Shown: positions 1 to 6,209 of the stretch, piece after piece
Layout: every line of letters starts with the position of its first letter
How positions within the stretch are numbered: position 1 is the first letter of the stretch
Notes under the pieces: generated by a model
Databases searched by the model: none
Seen by the model: the letters and a program-made list of their open reading frames with translations, nothing else
Told to the model about the DNA's origin: nothing
Made by a program: the position numbers and the translations under genes
Assembly: GCF_934630535.1 (NCBI RefSeq)
Contig: NZ_CAKTVU010000007.1
Span: 1 to 64,000, forward strand
From: an uncultured Senegalimassilia sp.
GTDB taxonomy: Bacteria > Actinomycetota > Coriobacteriia > Coriobacteriales > Eggerthellaceae
Reading direction: 5' to 3'
Length of the DNA: 64,000 bases

Positions 1-128
1 ATTGTCGGCCTAATCTACGGGAATTGCATGCAGCAGGGGCTCTCAATGTTTTTATGTCCTGCTCATATCGTCTTTGCGCGCGGTCCCGCGCGCGAGGAGA
101 GGCGCGGAATGCGCCGCACGCGCCGTGA

Positions 129-171
129 AGGCCCGCAGGGGGAATACCCTCTGCGGGCCTGTTTGCGTTTT
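129..171 (+). terminator. Intrinsic terminator
   Basis: A 14-bp stem (129-142 with 147-160, one G:U pair) and a 4-nt loop are followed by a T-rich stretch (gtttgcgtttt). The T-rich side makes it a plus-strand terminator. It would end a transcript entering from outside the window; one open frame reaches a TGA at 126-128 just before the stem, but too little of it is visible to call a gene. Confidence 0.7.
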
Positions 172-604
172 GATGGGCTTTGGCCCTCCTTCGCCGTCTC
201 GTGAGGAGCGCTGGAGGGATTGCAGCGAGGTTTTCCTTGCGAGCCCTTGCGCGTTTTCGTGCGCCGATCCTGCTCGGGGGCCGGCTTCGGCCGAGCGGCC
301 TGCGCCGGGCGTATCCGCTGCACGCGCCCGGCGCGCCTGGGAACGCGCCGCAAGGCGAGGGCGAGGGCCTGCGCGGGGGGCTGTGGACCCTTCCGCGTCT
401 TCGGAAGAGGTCTTCGCCTTGTGGGAGTCCCTGTGTGCGCCGCTTTGCGAGGGGTGCCGGAGGGTCCGCAGCGAGGTCGCTCGTGCGGGCTCTTTCGTGT
501 TATCGGGGAGGGTTCACCGCATCCGTCCAGTCACGCCTTGTGCGCCGAAATGACCTTGTCGAATAAACATATTGTTTTGCATGCTGTTGTATGCGGTATG
601 ACGA
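172..604. other. GC-rich gap without a supported gene
   Basis: This 430-bp stretch has overlapping open frames on both strands, but their translations are arginine/alanine-rich and resemble no family. They look like by-products of high GC. The only structure seen is an imperfect direct repeat: the 18-mer at 213-230 matches 459-476 at 15 of 18 bases, with weaker similarity on both sides. No promoter, RNA gene or mobile element was recognised. Confidence 0.5.
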
Positions 605-632
605 TAGCCCCGGTTGTGTCGGGGCTACTCTT
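605..632. terminator. Hairpin terminator between convergent units
   Basis: An 8-bp perfect stem (605-612 with 620-627) with a 7-nt loop and a short pyrimidine tail on the plus side (ctcttgtct). It lies just past the stop of the minus-strand phosphoesterase gene, so it probably ends that operon even though the minus-side tail is T-poor. Confidence 0.5.
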
Positions 633-643
633 GTCTCTGGGTA

Positions 644-1495
644 TTATTCTAGGTCGATTTCAAGGGAATCTTGGTCATCTAGGTCAGTGGCGTAATCGGT
701 GATTGCATGTTTCGGTTCTTTTGCCGCTTCGGCAAGCAGCTGGTAGGGCAGCGTCGATGCGTCTGACCCCTTTGCATCATTGGCGCTTTCGGGCTCTTTT
801 AGCATTGCAATTCGGTTGTAAAGGGCCGTCGTATTTTCTTGGATTTGCGCATCGATGTGATAATGACCGCAGAACCAGTGCGTGTATGTGAGACGGTCCT
901 GGATTGTTTGGAGCCAATCGGTGTACTCGTCCATTGGGTGGATTTCCAGGCGATCGGTGTGCTTGGAAATGCCTTTTGCGGCAAAGGTTGGGGCGCAATG
1001 GGTGATTACGAGATCGCAATTCCAACCTGCTTGATCAAGCGTTTCAATCGCAGTTGCGCGCTCTTGCTCGTTGGGCACCTCTTCGGTGAACCATGTTTCT
1101 CCCAGGACCCGGTGCTCTCTATCGTATTCGCTTGAAGCTGCACCGCCCATGGTGAAGATGCGATACCCGTCGATGTCGAACATCTGACCACGTTGGAGGT
1201 GAAACACGCTGTTGGCAACCTGATGCACTCTTCCCCCGTTCCACGTGGTTTCGGGTAGGCTGTTCAGCAAAGCGAAACCCTCGTGATTTCCGTCTACGAA
1301 CAAGGTTGTGAACGGTCTGGCATCAAGCCAGCGGAGCCAATATTGCTCGCTTGCCGTGTTGTTCCACACAAGCCCGAAGTCGCCGCATACGATCACGTAA
1401 TCGTCTTTGGTTAATCCCGTGGTGTCGAAGCAGCTTTCTGAGATTTTTGCGATGTCATATGAGGCATGGATATCGCCCGTTACGAAAATGCTCAT
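644..1495 (-). CDS. Calcineurin-like metallophosphoesterase
   Basis: This 283-residue protein carries the dinuclear-metal motifs of the calcineurin-like fold in the expected order: GDIH at residues 7-10, GDFG near 38-41, GNHE near 70-73, THCAP around 165 and GHYH around 210. These ligands bind two metals in enzymes that cleave phosphomono- or diesters. The substrate cannot be told. The last 60 residues are acidic and look disordered. The gene starts 15 bp after the stop of the ribbon-helix-helix-like gene on the same strand, so the two are probably one operon. No signal peptide is seen; a cytoplasmic enzyme is likely. Pairing with a small DNA-binding protein suggests an accessory module, which is inference. 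Confidence 0.85.
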   Translation of the reverse strand: MSIFVTGDIHASYDIAKISESCFDTTGLTKDDYVIVCGDFGLVWNNTASEQYWLRWLDARPFTTLFVDGNHEGFALLNSLPETTWNGGRVHQVANSVFHLQRGQMFDIDGYRIFTMGGAASSEYDREHRVLGETWFTEEVPNEQERATAIETLDQAGWNCDLVITHCAPTFAAKGISKHTDRLEIHPMDEYTDWLQTIQDRLTYTHWFCGHYHIDAQIQENTTALYNRIAMLKEPESANDAKGSDASTLPYQLLAEAAKEPKHAITDYATDLDDQDSLEIDLE

Positions 1496-1510
1496 AAGGC
1501 GAATCCGCTT

Positions 1511-1837
1511 CTAGAACAGAGAGGGCGTTTGCGCGGCTGGTGCCGGCTGTGCGGTTTTTGCTTTGCGCGTGGAGCGAGCCGGCTTCATCTGCTTGATTTC
1601 CTCAAGCTCGTTTTGCATCGATTCGCTGCGCTCGAGCAGCTTTTCGAGCTTCTCCGCAAAATCGGACAGCTGCAGTGCCACGCTGGTTTCTTCCTCTACG
1701 TAGCGCTGAAGCGCTTCCGTGATTGCCGCTGTTCGCGTGATGCCGCGTTTACTGGCAACCTCGTCTACCGTTTCGGCTAACTTTCGATCTACCCATGCGG
1801 CAAGCTGACGCTTGTCTTGACTGTGCTCCACTGCCAT
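1511..1837 (-). CDS. Ribbon-helix-helix-like DNA-binding protein
   Basis: A 108-residue protein. Residues 8-50 fit a ribbon-helix-helix (CopG/Arc-like) DNA-binding region: a short strand (RQLAAWVD), a helix, a turn at KRGITRTA and a second helix ending EALQRYVEEE. Residues 55-85 form a likely coiled coil, and the tail is K/A/P-rich. AGGAGA at 1845-1850 (minus strand) lies 7 nt before the ATG and fixes the start. It is the first gene of a two-gene operon with the phosphoesterase. Upstream is a direct repeat with CCGG cores that could be its own operator. It might be an antitoxin-like repressor, but the partner is not a known toxin, so no toxin-antitoxin call is made. Confidence 0.65.
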   Translation of the reverse strand: MAVEHSQDKRQLAAWVDRKLAETVDEVASKRGITRTAAITEALQRYVEEETSVALQLSDFAEKLEKLLERSESMQNELEEIKQMKPARSTRKAKTAQPAPAAQTPSLF

Positions 1838-1891
1838 AGCTTGTTCTCCTGATGCTGTGTTTGTGTAGTGTGATTAAGCTATGGCATCAGT

Positions 1892-1920
1892 ATAGCCGGT
1901 ATAAGCCGGTTACCGCTATG
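1892..1920. promoter_or_regulatory. Candidate operator of the RHH-like gene
   Basis: Two 9-10-bp direct repeats sit back to back (tatagccgg at 1892-1900, tataagccgg at 1901-1910). Together they form an imperfect palindrome with paired CCGG cores, about 55 bp upstream of the RHH-like gene start. Tandem short sites are typical of ribbon-helix-helix repressors, but this is an inference from position and form only. Confidence 0.35.
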
Positions 1921-2571
1921 AATTCATTCTATTCATTATCGGGAAACGGATTGCTGCTGCTCATGCCTTGCTTTGCTCGGTTTCTTGCGATCGCGGGCAT
2001 GCAAAACTTCGATCACCCGGAGAGTTAGTTGCCTCGAGTCGATGATGTTGTGTCAGGGCTTGTGCCGGCCGAGGTGCATTACTAGTTCATGGAGAAGTTG
2101 CTATGGCAGGTGATGAAGTCGGGTTAGAGCCGGGCGATGCCCGCTATAGGCTCATAGAGACGGTGCTGGCTGCTTTGGCGGCCGGCTGCTTGACCATGGG
2201 CTCGGATTCCCATATGGCTAATCCTGGGTGCAAGTTAGAGGAGGCGATGACGGCTGTCAGAGGGCGTCCGATGACTTGGTCTTGATATGACTCCAGGCCG
2301 GCCGATGTCGAGTGCGCATTTGTAGAAGTGGCAAAGGTCGCCAAGGTGGGCGATAGCTTGGCTATCGAATAGGCTCATCGGGTTTCGTCTCGGTGGGCCT
2401 GGGGAATCGATTCGCATGTTGCGAAAGCGGTCCTCGGACTGCTGGCTTGTCGTTTCGGTGATAGGGTTGCAAGGTTTGGCGGTGCGGTTTGCAAGATGCC
2501 GACAAGGGTTGCGCAAGATGGCGGCGTCATGCTGGTTTGCGAAGTGATTTGCGCTTGAAAGGAAACCGGTT
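1921..2571. other. Long gap, possibly decayed coding DNA
   Basis: About 650 bp without a convincing gene. One short open frame at 2103-2285 (+) has an upstream GGAGAAG but no recognisable product. A perfect 6-bp hairpin lies at 2351-2367. Near 2464-2530 there are three loosely similar stretches of the form GGTTTGCAAGATG or GGTTGCGCAAGATGGCGGCG. Lower coding quality than the flanks suggests eroded genes, but no parent family could be identified. Confidence 0.4.
2103..2285 (+). CDS. Short hypothetical ORF, doubtful
   Basis: A 60-codon frame starting with ATG 5 nt after GGAGAAG at 2091-2097. The translation has no recognisable domain, and an overlapping minus-strand frame of similar length is equally open. 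It lies in a gap that looks non-coding, so this could be chance. Confidence 0.15.
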   Translation: MAGDEVGLEPGDARYRLIETVLAALAAGCLTMGSDSHMANPGCKLEEAMTAVRGRPMTWS

Positions 2572-3951
2572 ATGGCAACCATGAACATATGCTTATCCCA
2601 TGATGCGGCATTTCGCTGGCTTGTGCGGAATCGCAATCCTCGCATTACGGGGAATAGGACCACGGCAAGGGTGCTGCCCTGTGCGTCGCCTTTTGTTTCG
2701 GAGAGCAGGGCGCTGCGCTCGCTTTTGGGTATTGAAGATGGCAAGCTTGAAGTGCTCGTGCGGACTTCGGCCGGTAGACGTGATGGCGATTGCCTGCGGT
2801 CCCATTATTCGGGAAACGCGTATCCGGCCGGATCGTTTGTGAAGGTTCCCGTTAAGGGGTTCGGCGCGGTTTGCTGCTCGTCTCCTGAGCTGGCGTTTTT
2901 GCAGATCGCGGTCAAGCATACCCTGTTGGAAACGGTGTATATGGGCTATGCGCTCTGCTCGTCGTATCGCATCGATGCCGATGCCGAAAACGGGATCGCC
3001 TTGCGGGAGGGCGATGACGAGCCGCTGACGTCGGTTTCTAGAATCGGTCAGTATCTGGCGAAGGTTGATGGCGCTTATGGGACGGCGAAGGCACGCCGTG
3101 CGCTTGCCTATGTGCGCGATGGCTCCATTTCGCCGACGGAATCTGCGATGGCGATGGCCTTGAGCATGCCGCGGCGCTTCGGCGGGTTTGCGGCGGGGGA
3201 TGTGGTGCTTGGCGAGAACGTTGCGGGAAGAGGCTGTTTGCTGGCTGCTGAGGGCTCGGGCGGGTCCGGCAGTATGCTGACCGTGCGTTCGACGAGCCGG
3301 CGGCGCGATGTGGCGGCGTTGAACATCTCGCTGCCCGGTGGAATTGGCGGGCGAAGGGCGAACGGCCTTTCTTGTGACATCGATGGCCCGGAGGACCCCG
3401 AGGAACTTCCTGCGGCAGCGTTTTGCGCGCAACAGGGCGGTGCTTCATTCGACAGGGGAAGCGAGGCAGCGGGTGCGAAGGACGACTGCAGGTCAAAGAC
3501 AGCGGTTCGGGAGGCGGGTGGAGAGGTTGCGGTATCGCATAACGGGCGTGGCGGGCTGCGGCGTCGTGCGATATTGGTGCGTCCCGAACAGGTGGCTGAA
3601 TTCGATGCTTATGTGCAGCTGTGCGAGAAGGTTGCAAGGAGGATGCGTCGTCGAAGCGTGCCGAGGGGCGGTTTTGCGGAATCTCGTGAACTTCAGGAAG
3701 CAGGAGCGTGTCAGGGGACGGGTATGTACGAGGAAGCGGGTGGATTGCCGGCATTCGAGAACGAAGCCGAGGCTAAGCAGCGGGCGAAAGAAGCTCGTCA
3801 GCTTGCGAGGAGGGTTGAACTCTGGCAAACGCTCGTCTGCTTCAGCGCGTTTCGCCAAAGCGAAACGGGTAGTAGCGTGAACGTATTCGATCCTCCCTCT
3901 GATCGCGTCTGCGCGCGTAGAGGGGAGGGCGAAGACCTGCCTCGGGAGTAA
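2572..3951 (+). CDS. AbiEi/DUF559-like hypothetical protein, probably frame-scrambled
   Basis: A 459-codon frame; AAAGGA at 2558-2563 supports the ATG at 2572. Residues 1-215 read like the N-terminal half of a family I know from Coriobacteriia: SHDAAFRW, a SSPELAFLQIA stretch, YMGYALCSSY, KARRALAYVRDGS and SPTESAMAMAL. In that family a DUF559/Vsr-like nuclease-type domain follows. Here residues 225-330 do not read like one in the main frame, but frame 2 over about 3430-3530 reads HSTGEAR then YRITGV, as expected. The main frame resumes family-like sequence at RPEQVAEFDAYVQLCEKVARR. Two or more compensating indels may have scrambled the core. The last 40 codons enter the repeat array. The product may be non-functional. 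Confidence 0.5.
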   Translation: MATMNICLSHDAAFRWLVRNRNPRITGNRTTARVLPCASPFVSESRALRSLLGIEDGKLEVLVRTSAGRRDGDCLRSHYSGNAYPAGSFVKVPVKGFGAVCCSSPELAFLQIAVKHTLLETVYMGYALCSSYRIDADAENGIALREGDDEPLTSVSRIGQYLAKVDGAYGTAKARRALAYVRDGSISPTESAMAMALSMPRRFGGFAAGDVVLGENVAGRGCLLAAEGSGGSGSMLTVRSTSRRRDVAALNISLPGGIGGRRANGLSCDIDGPEDPEELPAAAFCAQQGGASFDRGSEAAGAKDDCRSKTAVREAGGEVAVSHNGRGGLRRRAILVRPEQVAEFDAYVQLCEKVARRMRRRSVPRGGFAESRELQEAGACQGTGMYEEAGGLPAFENEAEAKQRAKEARQLARRVELWQTLVCFSAFRQSETGSSVNVFDPPSDRVCARRGEGEDLPRE

Positions 3952-4367
3952 CCTGGCCTTTCCGCCGATGGGGTCGGCGGCCTCGATACCGGGAGGGCGA
4001 CATGTTGATGGGTGAGCATGTTCGACCCTATCGGCGAATCCCGCGTGCGAATAGCAAGAAGGACGATATCGCGATGCGCGAACGCATCCGACTCTTCTGC
4101 CGGCGCGTTAGCCGGTGCAAAGAGGGGCCGCCTTTGATGTGCGATCGCATTCGAGTCATCCGTCGTTTGCGTTGACGAAGGGACACGACGTAGCAGCGTA
4201 TGAGCATACTTCGCTTCTTATGCTGATCGCGTCGGTGGTTGATGGTTGGGAGGGCGGAGTCCTGATATGCGAGCGTGCTCGATCTCCTGGGGATTGCGTT
4301 GACGAATGCCTGCCGGAAGCTCGATGCGTGAACGTGCTCGACGCTTCCGGCAATCGTGTTGGCAGAT
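3879..4367. repeat. Degenerate direct-repeat array
   Basis: Seven similar units start at 3879, 4014, 4080, 4143, 4202, 4271 and 4330. Each has a core of the form GARCRYRYTCGAYYC, usually preceded by ATGCG, and a second block like RATCGCGTTGRCGAA beginning 21-23 nt after the core start. The 135-bp gap between the first two units probably hides an eroded copy near 3945, because its second block is still visible at 3967. Period is then 59-69 bp, about 38 bp conserved plus 20-30 bp variable. The units diverge too much for a CRISPR array, and spacing is not a multiple of three, so they are not a translated repeat. Confidence 0.7.
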
Positions 4368-4488
4368 AGGTTGCTTTCTGAATAAAGCATATCCCGGTGC
4401 CAGGAATTACCGATGATGGGAAGGCTTGGGTCGTTATAATAAGCAGCGCTAGAGATACTGATGATGGAACATGATAAAAGGCAGCATT
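3952..4488. other. Gap upstream of metF
   Basis: No gene is supported between the hypothetical ORF and metF. Open frames on both strands consist of repeat-unit translations. The region is filled by the degenerate repeat array, then by the metF promoter region from about 4400. No riboswitch signature was found here, unlike in front of metK. Confidence 0.6.
4435..4440 (+). promoter_or_regulatory. Candidate -10 box of metF
   Basis: A perfect TATAAT lies 48 nt upstream of the preferred metF start. No good -35 box at standard spacing is visible (TTACCG at 4407-4412 would be too far), so the site may depend on an activator or be a chance match. Confidence 0.4.
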
Positions 4489-5364
4489 ATGGATACCGTA
4501 GATAACATCTTCACGCAGGCCCGTCAGACGGGCGCGCAGCCGGTTTCGTTCGAGATCTTCCCGCCGAAGGGCGAGTTGAGCATGGATTCGGCGCGCACGA
4601 TCGCGCAGGACCTTGCGAAGCTCGATCCTGCGTTCATCAGCGTGACCTATTCGGCGGGTGGCAGCGGCAACAAGCAAGCCACCGCCGAAATCGCCGCCAT
4701 GATCCAAGACGATCATGGTGTTCCCGCTGTGGCGCACCTGACCTGCGCCGGAGCATCGCATCAGTCGATTTCGGCGGCTATCGCCGACATGAAGGACCGC
4801 GGCATCCGCAACGTGCTGGCGTTGCGCGGCGATCTGCCGGAGGGCTATGAGCCCGGCGATTTCCTGTATGCCAAGGACCTCATCCCGGTGTTGGCGGATG
4901 CCGGCTTTTGCGTGGGAGCCGCGGCGTATCCCGAGGGCCATATCGATTGCGATTCGCTTCGCTTGAATGTGGAGCATCTGAAGCAGAAGCAGGATGCAGG
5001 GGCAAGCTTCCTGGTCACGCAGCTGTTCTTCGATAACGATTGCTTCTATCGCTTCCGCGAAGGGGCGGAGGCTGCCGGTATCACGGTGCCGATTACCGCG
5101 GGCATCATGCCGTTTATGAGCAAAGCGCAGATCCAGCGCATGGTGTTCATGTGCGGGGCGTCGCTTCCGAGCCCCATCATCAAGCTGCTTGCGCGATATG
5201 AGGACGACCCGGCAAGCCTGCGCCAGGCCGGCATCGAATACGCGTGCCGCCAGCTGACCGATCTGCAGGCGCATGGCGTCGATGGGCTGCATGTGTACAC
5301 CATGAACAACCCCGAAATCGCCCGTGCCGCCTCGTGCGCGCTGAAGGTGGCATTGGTTTCGTGA
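4489..5364 (+). CDS. metF: Methylenetetrahydrofolate reductase
   Basis: MetF reduces 5,10-methylene-THF to 5-methyl-THF, the methyl donor for methionine synthase. The protein (291 residues from the chosen start) shows family marks: SFEIFPPKG near the N-terminus, ISVTYSAGG, HLTCAGA, LALRGD with the FAD-binding region, FLVTQLFFDN and ITAGIMP. Length fits bacterial MetF (about 290). An ATG at 4471 is also in frame, but AAAAGG at 4476-4481 sits 7 nt before the ATG at 4489, so that start is preferred. It is followed with an ATGA overlap by the MetH activation gene and then metH, forming a methyl-THF-to-methionine operon. Confidence 0.93.
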   Translation: MDTVDNIFTQARQTGAQPVSFEIFPPKGELSMDSARTIAQDLAKLDPAFISVTYSAGGSGNKQATAEIAAMIQDDHGVPAVAHLTCAGASHQSISAAIADMKDRGIRNVLALRGDLPEGYEPGDFLYAKDLIPVLADAGFCVGAAAYPEGHIDCDSLRLNVEHLKQKQDAGASFLVTQLFFDNDCFYRFREGAEAAGITVPITAGIMPFMSKAQIQRMVFMCGASLPSPIIKLLARYEDDPASLRQAGIEYACRQLTDLQAHGVDGLHVYTMNNPEIARAASCALKVALVS

Positions 5365-6209
5365 TGGTGCGGTATGGGCGCCTTGGCGTAGCGGGCGTGC
5401 CCGATGCGCGGCTCGATCGCAGCGAGGCGCTGAGATATCTGGGATATACGGGTCAGCAGGTCGATCAGGCGCTGCTGACCCGTTTCAATAAGCTGGCCGA
5501 CGAGTGCGAGAAGGCTATCAAGCCCGTATTCGCTTGGAGCGTCTTCGATATCGACGAGAAGCTGACGCGCTGGGAAGCGCCGGAGCCTGAGGCGACGGGT
5601 GCGCTTAACGCATGCGATGCGGCGTCGGATGCGGCAGAGAACTGCAGCGCGGTATCAGGTGCGGAAGCCGAATGCGGGAACGGGTTCGTGCCTCAAGTGG
5701 CACTGGAGGGCTGCGGTCTTGTCCTCGAGGGCAATAGCATCGCCGAGCATTTGCACGGGGCTTGCAAGGTTGCGCTGATGGCGTGCACGCTCGGCGCCGT
5801 CAGCGAGCGTGAGATGCGAAAACATGAGGCGATCAGCGTGGCGGACGGCGTGATGTTCGGAGCTTGCTGCTCTGCGTTTGTCGAGGCTGCCGCCAACGTC
5901 ACGGAAGGCCTTATCGTCAGCTTCGCCCGTGATATGGGTCTGACGACGAACTGGCGCTTCAGCCCCGGTTACGGAGACTTGCCGTTAAGCGCTCAGCCGG
6001 CGTTTTTGAAGGCGCTTGATGCGAGCCGGCGCTTGGGTATCGCGGTTACGTCGACGAACATGCTCGTTCCGGTGAAAAGCGTCACCGCCGTGCTAGGATT
6101 GTTCGAAAAACCCGCTGATGGCGGCGAAGCGCGCGTTGATGCCTGCGCGATATGTCGTTTGAGGGATGGTTGCGAGTTAAGGAAACGAGGGGTTACCTGC
6201 CATGGGTGA
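5364..6209 (+). CDS. Stand-alone methionine synthase activation-domain protein
   Basis: This 281-residue protein matches the reactivation (SAM-binding) domain found at the C-terminus of full-length MetH, here a separate gene. Recognisable parts are RYLGYTGQQVD at the N-terminus and, near the C-terminus, FSPGYGDLP, RRLGIAVTSTNMLVPVKSVTAVLG and a Cys motif CAICRLRDGC. In family terms this domain reductively remethylates inactive cob(II)alamin using SAM and an electron donor. The start ATG overlaps the metF stop (ATGA) and its 3' end overlaps metH by 8 bp, so all three are co-translated. The metH product lacks this domain, which supports the split-enzyme reading. Residues 80-115 are a low-complexity insert. 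Confidence 0.85.
   Translation: MVRYGRLGVAGVPDARLDRSEALRYLGYTGQQVDQALLTRFNKLADECEKAIKPVFAWSVFDIDEKLTRWEAPEPEATGALNACDAASDAAENCSAVSGAEAECGNGFVPQVALEGCGLVLEGNSIAEHLHGACKVALMACTLGAVSEREMRKHEAISVADGVMFGACCSAFVEAAANVTEGLIVSFARDMGLTTNWRFSPGYGDLPLSAQPAFLKALDASRRLGIAVTSTNMLVPVKSVTAVLGLFEKPADGGEARVDACAICRLRDGCELRKRGVTCHG

Noticed and set aside
172..604. RNase P RNA or other large ncRNA in the first gap
   Set aside because: None of the conserved RNase P or tmRNA core stretches were found on either strand.
644..1837. Classical toxin-antitoxin pair
   Set aside because: The RHH-like protein fits an antitoxin, but the partner is a 283-residue phosphoesterase, not a known toxin family; kept only as a hypothesis.
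3879..4367. CRISPR array
   Set aside because: Units are only loosely similar and spacing varies from 59 to 69 bp; no cas genes are in the window.
4028..4390. Minus-strand 120-residue Arg-rich protein
   Set aside because: It consists of translated degenerate repeat units, whose spacing is not a multiple of three.
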